Positions 49,540 to 60,467 are shown, counted from the stretch's first letter. The stretch: DNA of 64,000 nt from Mycolicibacter kumamotonensis (GCF_002086285.1 NZ_MVHU01000005.1:124001-188000); one strand, 5' to 3'. Notes: generated by a model not told the origin, from the letters alone. Numbers and translations are program-made.

Positions 49540-50730
49540 TCAAATCGGACTTTCGTCGCAGAGCCGCTTGGGGGGCTTCGTCGGGGCCGGGGTCAGCACC
49601 GTCAGGGACCGCGGCGCGCTGCTGCGCCGTCCGCGCGAGTGGTCGCTGCTCGGGCGCGGTTTCTGTCGCTCGCCGGCCAGTGCCTGCTCGCCGAACCCGC
49701 GGACGCATTCCGGGTCGGGTCCGTCCATGGGCAGGCCGGTGAAGAACTTGGCGGCCATGCAGCCGCCGCGGCAGGTGTCATACAGCGGGCAGCTGGCACA
49801 GGCACCGCCCGCCTTGGGGCTGCGCAGCTCGTTGAACAGCTCGGAATGCCTCCAGACCTGAGCGAATCCGCCATCGGCCAACACATTTCCGGCCAGGAAT
49901 TCGTCGTGGATGGCAAACGGGCAGGCGTAGACGTCGCCGACCGGGTCGATCAGGCAGACCACCCGGCCGGCACCGCACATGTTCAGCCCGGCCAGCGCAC
50001 CGGATTCACCCAACGGCGCCAGGTGGAAGAACGAGTCCCCGGTCAGCACGCCTTCGCCCTTGGCGACCAGCCAGTCGTACAGCTGGCGCTGTTGGTCGGC
50101 GGTCGGGTGCAGGTCATCCCAGACGTCCACACCCCGACCGGACGGACGCAGTCGGGTGATTCGCAGCGTGGCACCGTATCGCGCCGCCAGCGCGGCGAAG
50201 TCGTCGAGCTGGTCGATGTTGTGACGGGTTGCCACGACCGAGATCTTGGTGTCGGCGAATCCGGCCGCCGACAGGTTCTCCAGTGCGCGGATCGCCATGT
50301 CGAAGGAGCCCTTGCCGCGAATCGGGTCGTTGACCTCGGCGGTGGCGCCGTCGAGAGAGATCTGGACATCCACGTAGTCGCTGGCCGCCAACTTGGCCGC
50401 CACCTCCGGCGTGATCCGCAGACCGTTGGTGGAGAACTTCACCCCGACGTGGTGGGCGGTGGCGTAGTCCACCAGCTCCCAGAAGTCGTCTCGCACAGTG
50501 GGTTCGCCGCCACCGATGTTGACGTAGAACACTTGCATGCGTTCCAGCTCGTCGATGATGTCCTTGCACTGCTGCGTGGACAGCTCACGCGGGTCGCGCC
50601 GGCCCGAGGCTGACAGGCAGTGCACACAGGCCAGGTTGCAGGCGTAGGTGAGCTCCCAGGTCAGGCAGATCGGCGCATCCAGGCCGTGTTCGAAGTGCTC
50701 GACCAGGGTGGGGGCGGCGGGGGCGGTCAC
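49540..50730 (-). CDS. mftC: Mycofactocin radical SAM maturase MftC
   Basis: 396 residues. The radical SAM cluster motif CxxxCxxC is Cys31, Cys35 and Cys38 in CNLACVHC, followed by NIGGGEPTVR (the GGE motif) and QISLDGATAEVNDPIRGKGS. The C-terminal SPASM domain with auxiliary clusters holds CGAGR, CP and CPLYDTCRGGC. MftC oxidatively decarboxylates the C-terminal Tyr of MftA and forms a Val-Tyr cross-link. The start is GTG 50730, overlapping the mftB stop as GTGA. The last about 40 residues are a basic, Pro-rich tail. A long frame extending to 51201 is rejected. Confidence 0.96.
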   Translation of the reverse strand: MTAPAAPTLVEHFEHGLDAPICLTWELTYACNLACVHCLSASGRRDPRELSTQQCKDIIDELERMQVFYVNIGGGEPTVRDDFWELVDYATAHHVGVKFSTNGLRITPEVAAKLAASDYVDVQISLDGATAEVNDPIRGKGSFDMAIRALENLSAAGFADTKISVVATRHNIDQLDDFAALAARYGATLRITRLRPSGRGVDVWDDLHPTADQQRQLYDWLVAKGEGVLTGDSFFHLAPLGESGALAGLNMCGAGRVVCLIDPVGDVYACPFAIHDEFLAGNVLADGGFAQVWRHSELFNELRSPKAGGACASCPLYDTCRGGCMAAKFFTGLPMDGPDPECVRGFGEQALAGERQKPRPSSDHSRGRRSSAPRSLTVLTPAPTKPPKRLCDESPI

Positions 50731-51062
50731 GGTGTCTCCTCGGGGTCCGCGGCGATCAGGATGTCGGACGCCGCCAGGACGCCCAGGGCACGCAGGTAGG
50801 CCGGCTCGGCGGCGGCGTCGATCCCCGCGGCACGGCAGGCCGACCTCGCGTCGGGGTGCTCGGCCAGCGAGTTGACCAGCGTGACCATGGTGAGGTTCTT
50901 CAGGAACGACAGCTTGCGCGTCCCGAAGTGATACAGCAGCGCGCCGAAGTTCTCCGGCCGCACCGCGACCTGCGGATGCAGGCGCCAGCCCAGATCCGGG
51001 TTGAAGGTATCGGTGACGCGCGCCGCTCCGGCGGCGACGGACACGGTCAGTAGACCCCGCAC
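50727..51062 (-). CDS. mftB: Mycofactocin peptide chaperone MftB
   Basis: 111 residues or slightly fewer. The RRE-type peptide-binding fold is seen as [20 protein letters not shown], then [20 protein letters not shown] and [11 protein letters not shown]. MftB binds MftA and presents it to MftC. GTG 51062 overlaps the end of mftA by 16 bases in another frame. GTG 51044, just after the mftA stop, is an equally reasonable start and would give 105 residues. Confidence 0.9.
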   Translation of the reverse strand: MRGLLTVSVAAGAARVTDTFNPDLGWRLHPQVAVRPENFGALLYHFGTRKLSFLKNLTMVTLVNSLAEHPDARSACRAAGIDAAAEPAYLRALGVLAASDILIAADPEETP

Positions 51063-51148
51063 ATACCGTCGATGGATACTTCCTCGACCAGGTTCTCGAC
51101 GACGAGGTCGGTCTGGGTGCTGGCTTCGGTCTGCTGCTGGGTGTCCAT
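51047..51148 (-). CDS. mftA: Mycofactocin precursor peptide MftA
   Basis: 33 codons. The peptide begins [14 protein letters not shown], continues [16 protein letters not shown] and ends GVY. The IDGMCGVY C-terminus is the family hallmark; the last Val and Tyr become the cofactor core. GAGGAAAG lies upstream of the ATG. It is the first gene of the operon and divergent from mftR, with 109 bases between. Confidence 0.97.
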   Translation of the reverse strand: MDTQQQTEASTQTDLVVENLVEEVSIDGMCGVY

Positions 51149-51175
51149 GGCTCGGGTCTTTCCTCGCAATTCGGT

Positions 51176-51191
51176 CGACAGCGCACTGTCG
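51176..51191. promoter_or_regulatory. Inverted repeat between mftA and mftR, candidate MftR operator
   Basis: CGACAG-CGCA-CTGTCG, two perfect 6-base arms, lies midway in the 109-base divergent spacer. Position fits autoregulation by MftR with control of the mft operon. This is inference; I do not know a published operator to match it. Confidence 0.45.
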
Positions 51192-51257
51192 GATCGGTCA
51201 CAATCCCGGTCAGGATATGGCATCGAGTGTCAGAACGGAAGATGGGTCGGGAGAAAA

Positions 51258-51857
51258 GTGGCCGGGACCAGATCGCAGGTGCAGGCGAGGGTCGGCCGTC
51301 GGCGCTCGACCACCCGGGCAGACATCGCCGACGTGGCCATCGATCTGTTCGCCACCCGGGGATTCGCCGAGGTCAGCGTCGATGACGTCGCACACGCCGC
51401 GGGCATCGCCCGTCGCACGCTGTTTCGGTACTACGCCTCCAAGAACGCGATTCCCTGGGGTGACTTCGACGCACATCTGCGGCAGCTGCGCGAGCTCCTG
51501 GACGGAATCGATCCCGACGCCCCGCTCGGCGACGCGCTCCGTTCGGCCCTGTTGGCGTTCAACACCTTCGACGAAGGCGAGACGGCCCGGCATCGCCGAC
51601 GGATGCGGGTGATCCTGCAAACCGACGAACTCCAGGCTTACTCGATGACGATGTATGCGGGGTGGCGCAGCGTCATCGCCGAATTCGTGGCGCGCCGCGA
51701 CGGGGTGGCCCCGACCGACCTGCGACCGCAGACGGTGGCGTGGATGATGCTGGGAGTTGCGCTGAGCGCCTACGAACACTGGCTGGATGATGCGTCGCTG
51801 CCACTGCCGCAGGCGCTCGGCGACGCGTTCGATGCCATCCGCGGCGGCCTGGACTGA
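51258..51857 (+). CDS. mftR: TetR-family regulator MftR
   Basis: 199 residues. The N-terminal helix-turn-helix is [20 protein letters not shown] then [20 protein letters not shown], followed by a helical ligand domain ([18 protein letters not shown]). MftR is the mycofactocin-operon repressor, reported to respond to long-chain acyl-CoAs. GTG 51258 follows GGGAG and gives the expected N-terminus; the longer frame from 51072 overlaps mftA on the opposite strand and is rejected. Divergent from mftA. Confidence 0.93.
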   Translation: MAGTRSQVQARVGRRRSTTRADIADVAIDLFATRGFAEVSVDDVAHAAGIARRTLFRYYASKNAIPWGDFDAHLRQLRELLDGIDPDAPLGDALRSALLAFNTFDEGETARHRRRMRVILQTDELQAYSMTMYAGWRSVIAEFVARRDGVAPTDLRPQTVAWMMLGVALSAYEHWLDDASLPLPQALGDAFDAIRGGLD

Positions 51858-51866
51858 TCTGGCCCG

Positions 51867-52916
51867 TCAGGTCGCGAGGTCGCGATAGGCGGTCACGACC
51901 GGCTCCAGTTCGTCGGGAGTGGCGCCGTGCATGATCACCGCGTCGGCGCCGTAGCCGAACTCGGCCCGGATGCGCTCGGCGCAGCGGCGGGCCGGCCCGG
52001 TCGCCGACGGTTCCAGCCATTCGCCGGGGATCAACGTCGCGATGTGCTCGATCTGCTCGGCGCTGGCCTTGTGATCGATGCCCCCGGGAATCGAGGTCAC
52101 CACCGGGTCTTCTCGAAATCGGCGCAGTACGGCCGGATCCCAGTTGTTGGTGGCGACCATCAGATCGCCGTAGCCCTGCAGGTAGGTGGCCAGCCGGGCA
52201 ACGGTCTTCTTCAGCCGCAGCTCCTCGGGGAGGTGGTCACCGACCGTGGCGAAACATGACCACACCCGCACCTCGTCCGGGTCGCGTCCGGCCCGCTCGG
52301 CGGCGCTCTTCACCGTCTTCACGCTGCGCTGCAACGTTTCCGGAGTGAAGAAGGTGTGCAGGATGACGTCGTCGAACAACCGGCCTCCCAGCGCTAGGGT
52401 GTTGGGTCCGAATGCGACCAGCGCCAGTCGGATGTCCTCATCGAAGTCGGTGTCCAGCGCCAGCACGGGATAGCGCCCGATCGGCCCGTCATGATTGAGG
52501 ATCACCTCGCCGCGCCACAGCCGCCGCATCACGTGTGCAAAGTCCTCCATCTGCGCGGTCGTCACCGCCGGTATGCCGAACGCCGCGTAAACCGCGCCCA
52601 CGCCGCGTCCGATGCCCAGGGTGAATCTTCCACGGGACAGCCGGTGCAGGGTGGTGGCCCACGACGCGGTGATCAGCGGATGGCGGGTGTTGTGATTGGT
52701 TGCCGCGGTGGCGATCTGGATCCGGCTGGTGACCGCGCACGCCGCACCTGCAAGCGATGATGCTTCCTTGACGTTCCAGCGCTCGGAGATGAACGCGGTG
52801 CCGAATCCGAGTTCCTCGCCACGGCGGGCCTCCTCGGTCAGGGTGGCCGGACCTTCGCCACCCGCCCCGGCCAGCAGGTAGTAGCCCAGCTCGTCGAGTA
52901 CACGTTGGTTCGTCAC
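51867..52916 (-). CDS. F420-dependent LLM-class oxidoreductase
   Basis: 349 residues of the luciferase-like monooxygenase (bacterial LLM) TIM-barrel family, of the F420-using branch common in mycobacteria. Typical pieces are EELGFGTAFISERWNVKEAS, ATNHNTRHPL, LHRLSRGRFTLGIGRGVG and PFGDPV-type ends (here EDPVVTSIPGGIDHKAS). The start is GTG 52916 with AAGGAG upstream. A longer frame to 52955 is less likely. The substrate is unknown. It is divergent from the Rieske oxygenase gene and convergent with mftR. The cofactor assignment rests on the family, not on a direct F420 motif. Confidence 0.85.
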   Translation of the reverse strand: MTNQRVLDELGYYLLAGAGGEGPATLTEEARRGEELGFGTAFISERWNVKEASSLAGAACAVTSRIQIATAATNHNTRHPLITASWATTLHRLSRGRFTLGIGRGVGAVYAAFGIPAVTTAQMEDFAHVMRRLWRGEVILNHDGPIGRYPVLALDTDFDEDIRLALVAFGPNTLALGGRLFDDVILHTFFTPETLQRSVKTVKSAAERAGRDPDEVRVWSCFATVGDHLPEELRLKKTVARLATYLQGYGDLMVATNNWDPAVLRRFREDPVVTSIPGGIDHKASAEQIEHIATLIPGEWLEPSATGPARRCAERIRAEFGYGADAVIMHGATPDELEPVVTAYRDLAT

Positions 52917-53057
52917 CTGACCACTCCTTGAAGGAATCGCGCGGTTCAGCTGCATCTGCCCGGTGAGGATAAGTCCGGGATGCGCACGGCGCCGCGGGTA
53001 CCGATACCGATAGGGTTACGGTACGGTATTCGATTGGATGCTCGTGGGAGGTCAGCG

Positions 53058-54071
53058 ATGAAGGTTCCGTTCACCTGGAAGGTCACCGGCTGGTTCATGG
53101 TCGGCTGGTCACTCGAGTTCGAGGTGGGAACGACCCGCGCGCTGCATTACTTCGGCGAGGAGCTGGTCGCCTACCGGGGCGAGTCCGGCGAGCTGCACGT
53201 GATGGAGGCGCACTGCAAGCATCTCGGCGCTCACCTCGGCCACGGCGGCAAGGTGGTCGAGGAGCGTGTCGAGTGCCCGTTCCACGGGTGGCAGTGGGGT
53301 CCCGACGGCTGCAACGAGTTCATCCCCTATCAGCCGGACCGGCCGAACAAGGCGCTGCGCCTTCGCGTCTACCCCGTCTTGGAGCAGCACGGTTGCGTGT
53401 TTGTCTGGCACCATCCCGACGGCCGGGAACCCGGGTGGGAGATGCCGGACATCTTCGGCAAATTCCCGCAGTTCACCGCCGGGCCGAAGGACTACTACCG
53501 GGCGTACCCGGAGTTCTCCCGACGCCTGAAGGGCGAGCCGGTCCATCCGCAGATCGTCGCCGAAAACGCCGCCGACAGCGCACATTTCCAGTACGTACAC
53601 CATGCCACGGTGACACCGCGGGTGCTCGAGTGGCAGATGGCCGACCGGGAATGGCACTTCGTCGCCGGCTTTCCCGACGTCAACAGCGACGACCCCGAGG
53701 CGATGGCGCTGCGATTCCACTCGCACCTGTTCGGCCTCGGCGGGGCGATCAGCATCTTCGAAGGCGTGCAGCAGCACCGGCTGATCTTTGCCTGCACACC
53801 GGTCGACGACGGCCGCTCGGATCTGTTCTATTCGATCTGGTGGCCGCGGATCCCCGGCGACGATTCGCCAGCCCCGCCGGACGACATCCGGGAGCGCGTC
53901 GAGAAGCAGTTTCTAACCACCGTGGAAGACGACCTGGGCATCTGGCGGCACCAGCGCTACATCGAGCACCCCGCACTGGCCAAGACCGACGCGAAACCGT
54001 TTATGACTCTGCGGAAATGGGCGACGCAGTTCTACGACGCGGCACCCGCCGACGCTGCTGCCCGAGCATGA
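53058..54071 (+). CDS. Rieske non-haem iron oxygenase, oxygenase component
   Basis: 337 residues. The Rieske [2Fe-2S] ligands are in HCKHLGAHLGHGG and CPFHGWQW (CxH ... CxxH). The mononuclear iron site is in NAADSAHFQYVHHATV (conserved Asp, two His). The overall layout resembles KshA-type oxygenases that hydroxylate steroids or related compounds, but the protein is shorter than KshA (about 385 residues), and the sequence is not sufficient to call it KshA. The ATG at 53058 has GGGAGG upstream and opens at the expected residue; the frame begins earlier at 52980 without support. The reductase partner is not in the window. Confidence 0.85.
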   Translation: MKVPFTWKVTGWFMVGWSLEFEVGTTRALHYFGEELVAYRGESGELHVMEAHCKHLGAHLGHGGKVVEERVECPFHGWQWGPDGCNEFIPYQPDRPNKALRLRVYPVLEQHGCVFVWHHPDGREPGWEMPDIFGKFPQFTAGPKDYYRAYPEFSRRLKGEPVHPQIVAENAADSAHFQYVHHATVTPRVLEWQMADREWHFVAGFPDVNSDDPEAMALRFHSHLFGLGGAISIFEGVQQHRLIFACTPVDDGRSDLFYSIWWPRIPGDDSPAPPDDIRERVEKQFLTTVEDDLGIWRHQRYIEHPALAKTDAKPFMTLRKWATQFYDAAPADAAARA

Positions 54072-54265
54072 GCGTCGCGCTGGCGGTTGTGGTGGTACCC
54101 GAGCGCACCGAACGAACCTGGTGATAGACGCGGTCGACGCCGCCTACCGGGTGGTTCTGCGCGCGATCCGGTGGCCGGTGTGCCGGCCGAGAACGGGGCT
54201 GCGATGATCGAGAACACCCTGTCCCTGCTGGCGACGATCACCACCACCGAGGAGCTGATGCAGAC
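54072..54265 (+). other. Spacer between Rieske and acyl-CoA synthetase genes with possible gene remnant
   Basis: Short coding-like pieces occur in different frames: VIDAVDAAYRVVLRAIRWPV in one and AENGAAMIENTLSLLATITT in another. They could be the ends of a decayed small gene. No intact frame of useful length is present. GAGGAGCTGATG near 54249-54260 serves as ribosome site for the GTG at 54266. Confidence 0.3.
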
Positions 54266-55905
<1,640 letters not shown>

Positions 55906-55909
<4 letters not shown>

Positions 55910-57351
55910 CGCTTCGCCAGGCGCCGACGGGTCCGGTTGCGCGCCCTGCGCACCATCGCGTCGGCATACCACCGCATCCCCGGCTTGAACGGCGGCGCGG
56001 CGGATCCGGTCAGGCTGAACGGCAGATCGGAACCGACCACCGTCCGGTAGTGGCTGAACGCGTCGAAGCCCGCCTTGCCGTGGTAGGCGCCCATGCCGCT
56101 GCGCCCCACGCCACCGAACGGCGCGCCGGACGGGATCATCTGCGCGGCGAAGTCGTTGCGGGCCACTCCGCCACTTCTGGTGCGCCGCACGAAGTCACGG
56201 AAGTCCTTGTCGCCGGGGCCGAACCAGTAGGCGACCAGCGGAGCGGGACGCGCGTTGATCTCGTCGATGGCCTCGTCGAGGCTGCGGTATCCCTGCACCG
56301 TCAGCACCGGGCCGAAGATCTCCTCCTCGGCGATCCGCATGCTCGCGTCGACGTCGCGCACGATGGTCGGCGCGATCTTGCGGGAGGCGCGATCCGGCAG
56401 CATCTCACCGTCCGGAGCGACAATCTCTACGGTGGCGCCGCGTTCGCGTGCGTCGTCGATCAGGCCCAGTACGCGGTCGAAGTTTGCCTCGTTGACGCTG
56501 GAGCAGTAGTCGCCGTTGGTCAGGATGGTCGGAAACATGTCTCCCAGCGTCCGCCGGGCGACGTCGACGAATGCCTCGACGTCGCGTTCGGGCACCAGCA
56601 CGTAATCCGGGCAGACGCAGACCTGCCCGCCGTTGACCATCCGGGCCGAGGCGATCCGGGCCGCCGATCGCGCGATGTCGGCGCCGGGTGCCACCACGAC
56701 GGGGTTCTTGCCCCCCAGCTCCAAGGTCACCGGGACCAGGTTCTCTGCCGCGGCGCGCTGCACCAACGCGCCCACCGATGGGGAGCCGGTGAAGAACAGG
56801 TGGTCGAACGGCAGTCGCGCGAATGCGGCGGCCACATCCGATCCGCCGGTGACGACGCACAGCTCGTCGCCGGCGAAGTAGTCCGGCGCAAGCCGGTGCA
56901 TCAACTCGGCTGTGTGCGAGGTGATCTCGGACATCTTGATCATCACCCGGTTGCCGGCCGCGAACGCCGCCGCCGCGGGCAGCACCACCAGCTGTAGGGG
57001 GAAGTTCCACGGCCCGATGATGCCCACCACGCCCAGCGGGCTGGGCTGCACCTCGGCATGCAGCCCGACCAGGCGGGCGCCCCGCATCAGCTTGCCGGCC
57101 CGCATCCACTGCCTGATGTGCGAGCGGGTGTGCTCGACCACCGGAACCATGCCGACCAACTCGGTCGCCAGCGACGCCGACCGTGACCGGGTGCCGAAAT
57201 CAGTGGCCATCGCTTCGACGAAGGCATCGGTGTTGTCCAGCACCATCGCCATCAACCGGTCGATGCGGTCACGTCGCACCGCCACGCCGGGCGGGCCGTC
57301 GGCGACGAACGATTGCCGTTGCTTCTCCAGCAGAGTCAGCAGATCGGTCAC
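55906..57351 (-). CDS. Aldehyde dehydrogenase, coniferyl-aldehyde-dehydrogenase-like
   Basis: 481-residue NAD(P)+ aldehyde dehydrogenase. The nucleotide-binding entry is GVVGIIGPWNFPLQLVVLPA, the catalytic Glu is in LELGGKNPVVV, the nucleophile Cys is in MVNGGQVCVCPDYV, and EEEIFGPVLTVQGY and GAPFGGVGRSGMGAYHGK are the C-terminal blocks. The branch with FGGVGRSGMGAYHG and a C-terminal hydrophobic or basic tail (FKPGMRWYADAMVRRARNRT) is the class 3/coniferyl type. The start is GTG 57351, overlapping the hydroxyacid dehydrogenase stop as GTGA, so the two are co-translated. Confidence 0.94.
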
Positions 57352-58157
57352 GACAGGTCCAGCGGTCCGGTTTCGGCCACCACCCGAAGTTGACCGAGTT
57401 CGACGCCACGGTCGGCGGCCGCCTCGATGCAGGCGGCGACGTCCTTGCGCATAAAGGGCGCAACAATTTTGCCGAAGCTCTCCACTCCCCCGGCCGACTG
57501 CACATACCCCGCAGCCCGACTGCCGCCGCTGCAGTGCTCCAGCGCCGAGAACAGACTGGTTTCGGGCACCCCGAGGTTCGTCGCCAGCTCGACAGCGGCA
57601 GCGACGAGTTGCGCGTTAGCGGCGAACAGCACGTTGTTGATCAGCTTGAGGTTCAGCGCGGTGCCCAGGCCCCCGGTGGGGATCACCGGGTTCGCGTAGG
57701 CGGCCAGCACCGGCTGTACGCGGGCCACCGCATCATCCGGGCCGCCGAGCAGGACGGTCAGCGTGCCGGCGGCGATGTCGTGGGCACCGCCGCTGACCGG
57801 CGCATCCACCAGCACCGGGCCGTCCGGGAACTCCGCGGTCAGTCTGGCCAGCGTGCCCACCGTTCCGGTGGTGTGCGAGACCACGACCGTGTCGCGGCCC
57901 GCATTGGCCAGCAGGCCATCGGCACCGGTGGCGACCTCGTTCAACTGGGCGTCGGAGAACAGGCAGCTGATCACGACACCCGCATCGCGCGCGACGGCGG
58001 CGACCGACTCCACCGGCACCGCGCCGGCCGCCGCCAGCCGCTCGCGCACTTCGGACCGGCGCGCGTAAACCTGCACGGGAAAGCCGGCGTCGATCAGGCG
58101 CAGCACCATCGGCTCGCCCATCTGGCCGGCTCCGACGAACCCGATGGTCTCGGCCAT
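57348..58157 (-). CDS. 3-hydroxyisobutyrate dehydrogenase-like NAD(P)-dependent oxidoreductase
   Basis: 269 residues of the beta-hydroxyacid dehydrogenase family. The Rossmann start is IGFVGAGQMGEPMVLRLIDA, the family-typical DAPVSGGAHDIAAGTLTVLL includes the substrate loop, and the catalytic Lys is in NLKLINNVLF. The ATG at 58157 starts exactly at the Rossmann fold; the long frame from 58442 lies over the SDR gene on the other strand and is rejected. It is followed by a coupled aldehyde dehydrogenase. It likely oxidises a hydroxy acid or alcohol intermediate; the substrate is not shown. Confidence 0.93.
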   Translation of the reverse strand: MAETIGFVGAGQMGEPMVLRLIDAGFPVQVYARRSEVRERLAAAGAVPVESVAAVARDAGVVISCLFSDAQLNEVATGADGLLANAGRDTVVVSHTTGTVGTLARLTAEFPDGPVLVDAPVSGGAHDIAAGTLTVLLGGPDDAVARVQPVLAAYANPVIPTGGLGTALNLKLINNVLFAANAQLVAAAVELATNLGVPETSLFSALEHCSGGSRAAGYVQSAGGVESFGKIVAPFMRKDVAACIEAAADRGVELGQLRVVAETGPLDLS

Positions 58158-58254
58158 TCTCGGCTCCTGTTCGCATCTTTCGCCGCCGGGTCGGATGGTC
58201 AGCGGGGCTGTTCGGTAAGGCCAACCGTAGCATTGTCCACCGGCGCCGAATTCG

Positions 58255-58273
58255 TTACAGTCGTGCTTACTGT
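58255..58273. promoter_or_regulatory. Shared operator-like motif, site 1
   Basis: TTACAGT-CGTGC-TTACTGT, two 7-base TTACWGT units five bases apart, in the divergent spacer between the hydroxyacid dehydrogenase (minus) and the SDR (plus). The same 7-5-7 layout with TGC before the second unit recurs at 60418. Confidence 0.65.
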
Positions 58274-58306
58274 CGACTTTTCGGGGACACCAGAAGGCTG
58301 GCGAGG

Positions 58307-59092
58307 ATGACCAACCCGCAGCGCAAGGTGGTGGTCGTCGGCGCCGGGTCGGGGATCGGTGCGGCGGCAGCCACGCACTTCCACCAGCGTGGTGATTTCG
58401 TTCTGGCCGTGGACGTGCGCCCGCCGTCGACTCCCGCATCACGGTATGAGTCTTGCGACCTGCGCGATCCCGCCGCCATCGCCGCGTTCACCGGCCGGAT
58501 CGGCGACGGCTGGGACCTGCTGGCTCACGTCGCGGGGTTGCCAGGAACCGCACCGGCCGCCGACGTGCTGACGGTCAACTATCTGGGCATGCGCCTGATG
58601 ACCGAAGGCATGCTGCCACGGCTGCGTCCCGGCGGAGCGGTGGTGGCGGTGGCCTCGACCGCGGCCCTGGGCTGGGAGCAGCGCATCGAGGTGCTCAACG
58701 GACTTCTTGACGCCGGAGACGCCGACGCGGTGCTGCGCTGGCAAGCCGGCCAGGACCCGGCGTTCCCGGTGTACACCACCTCCAAGCAGGCGATGATCCT
58801 GTACGCCAAGCGACTGGCCGCGACGGCGCGCGCGAAATACGGCGTGCGGATCAACACCGTCAGCCCCGGCCCGGTCGAAACGCCGATCCTGCCCGACTTC
58901 GAGCGGTCGATGGGCAAGGAATTGCTCGACACCGTGCGCGCCACGGTCGGCCGGCACGCCGCCGTCGACGACATCGTGCCGCTGATCGACTTCCTCGGCT
59001 CGCCCGACGCCGGGTGGATCACCGGCCAGGACATTCTCGTCGACGGCGGTTTCATCACTTCGATCACCGCCGGCGCCCCCATCGCCGTCTGA
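58307..59092 (+). CDS. Short-chain dehydrogenase/reductase
   Basis: 261-residue SDR. The nucleotide motif is VVVGAGSGIGAAAA, the catalytic Ser lies near VASTAALGW, and the YxxxK motif is YTTSKQA. The segment between the Ser and the Tyr is longer than usual (about 45 residues, GWEQRIEVLNGLLDAGDADA onward). RINTVSPGPVETPILPDF is the usual post-Lys block. It is likely an alcohol dehydrogenase for a lipid or ring compound. It starts an operon with the P450 18 bases downstream. Whether it belongs to the mycofactocin-dependent SDR group cannot be judged here. Confidence 0.94.
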   Translation: MTNPQRKVVVVGAGSGIGAAAATHFHQRGDFVLAVDVRPPSTPASRYESCDLRDPAAIAAFTGRIGDGWDLLAHVAGLPGTAPAADVLTVNYLGMRLMTEGMLPRLRPGGAVVAVASTAALGWEQRIEVLNGLLDAGDADAVLRWQAGQDPAFPVYTTSKQAMILYAKRLAATARAKYGVRINTVSPGPVETPILPDFERSMGKELLDTVRATVGRHAAVDDIVPLIDFLGSPDAGWITGQDILVDGGFITSITAGAPIAV

Positions 59093-59110
59093 GACCTTCG
59101 AGAGGACACC

Positions 59111-60391
59111 ATGACCCTGAGTTCATCAGCGAGTACACCGACGTCTCCGTATCCTCATCACCGGCTCGACATCTCCGATCCGGCTTTCTGGAGCAACGAC
59201 TTTCGCACCCGTGACGAGACGTTCGCGACCCTGCGCGGCGAGCAGGGCCTGACCTGGCACCGGCCGATGCCGGCGGTGTTCCCTCACCAGGAGACCGGAT
59301 ACTGGGCAGCCACCCGGCATGCCGACATCAAGTTCATCAGTCAGCACGAGGAGCTGTTCTGCTCCCGCGAAGGGGTCAGCGTCGATCCGATGCCGGCCGA
59401 GATCCAGCGCAACATGACGTTCTTCCTGGCGATGGACCCGCCCGACCACACCCGGTATCGCAAGCTCATCAGTTCGGGTTTCACCCCGCGGCAGGTGCGC
59501 CGGATCGAGGATCAGATCAAGTCCAACGCCCGGAGCATCGTCGACGACCTGTTGGCGCAACTGCGTACCGGCGGCCAGATCGACTTCGTCGCAGCCTGTT
59601 CGGGGCAGCTGCCGATGCGCACCATCTCCGACATGATCGGTATCGACCCCGCCGATCAGCAGAAGGTCGCCTACGCCGCCGAATGCCTGTTCAGCGGCAG
59701 CGACGACGAGTACGCCTCGCTGGAAGACCGGGCGGTGCATGTCATGACGCAGCTGGGTGTTCTGGCCGGATCCGGTATCGAGCTGGCGCAGCGCCGCCGC
59801 GCCGAGCCGCACGACGATCTGATGACCGCACTGGTCAATGCCGAGGTCGACGGCCACCGCCTCACCGATGAAGAGCTGGGCTCGTTCATGGTGCTGCTCG
59901 GTTCGGCGGGAAACGACACCACCAAGCAGGCCACCACGCACGCGTTCAAGGCCCTCGTCGATCACCCCGAGCAGCGCGCGTGGCTGCTGGCGGACTTCGA
60001 CAACCGGATCGACGCCGCGGTCGAGGAATTCGTGCGATGGGCGACCCCGGTGATCGCCTTCGCGCGCCACGCCGTGGCCGACACCGAGGTCGCCGGGACC
60101 GAGATCAAGGCCGGCGAGAAGGTCGCGTTGTTCTACTGCTCGGCCAACCGCGACGAGACGGTGTTCGACCGGCCGCACGAATTCGACATCACCCGTTCCA
60201 CCAATCCGCACCTGGGTTTCGGCGGCGGCGGAGCGCACTACTGCCTGGGCACCCACGTGGCCCGGATGGAGCTGCGGCATCTGTTCTATGAGCTGCTCAC
60301 CCGGTTACCGGAGGTCACGCTCGGCGAACCGGAGTACCTGCACAGCACCTTCGTGCACGGCATCAAGCGAATGCCGATCCGCCTCGCCTGA
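59111..60391 (+). CDS. Cytochrome P450, SDR-linked
   Basis: 426-residue P450. The C-helix region is MDPPDHTRYRKLISSGFTPR, the I-helix SAGNDTTKQATTHA, the ExxR motif EEFVRW and the haem loop GFGGGGAHYC with Cys378. The FTPR-type C-helix is seen in mycobacterial sterol- and lipid-oxidising P450s, which is suggestive only. GAGAGGA precedes the ATG. It is co-transcribed with the SDR gene, so a hydroxylation-then-oxidation pair is plausible. Confidence 0.95.
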   Translation: MTLSSSASTPTSPYPHHRLDISDPAFWSNDFRTRDETFATLRGEQGLTWHRPMPAVFPHQETGYWAATRHADIKFISQHEELFCSREGVSVDPMPAEIQRNMTFFLAMDPPDHTRYRKLISSGFTPRQVRRIEDQIKSNARSIVDDLLAQLRTGGQIDFVAACSGQLPMRTISDMIGIDPADQQKVAYAAECLFSGSDDEYASLEDRAVHVMTQLGVLAGSGIELAQRRRAEPHDDLMTALVNAEVDGHRLTDEELGSFMVLLGSAGNDTTKQATTHAFKALVDHPEQRAWLLADFDNRIDAAVEEFVRWATPVIAFARHAVADTEVAGTEIKAGEKVALFYCSANRDETVFDRPHEFDITRSTNPHLGFGGGGAHYCLGTHVARMELRHLFYELLTRLPEVTLGEPEYLHSTFVHGIKRMPIRLA

Positions 60392-60417
60392 CGCTGGCGC
60401 AACGCCCGCCCAATGAT

Positions 60418-60436
60418 TTACTGTAATGCTTACAGT
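60418..60436. promoter_or_regulatory. Shared operator-like motif, site 2
   Basis: TTACTGTAATGCTTACAGT, inside a larger perfect inverted repeat with 11-base arms (60416-60426 and 60430-60440). It lies between the two P450 genes, about 30 bases before the second one's start. Confidence 0.75.
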
Positions 60437-60467
60437 AAATTATTCCACTTGAGACGGGAGACCCGCC

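Noticed and set aside
44591-51857. Presenting the mycofactocin operon as a new system
   Set aside because: All parts from mftA to mftG and mftR match the described pathway and the expected order next to rpsJ.
53058-54071. Calling the Rieske oxygenase KshA
   Set aside because: It has the Rieske and iron-site motifs but is about 50 residues shorter than KshA, and the window has no kshB or other clear steroid-ring genes.
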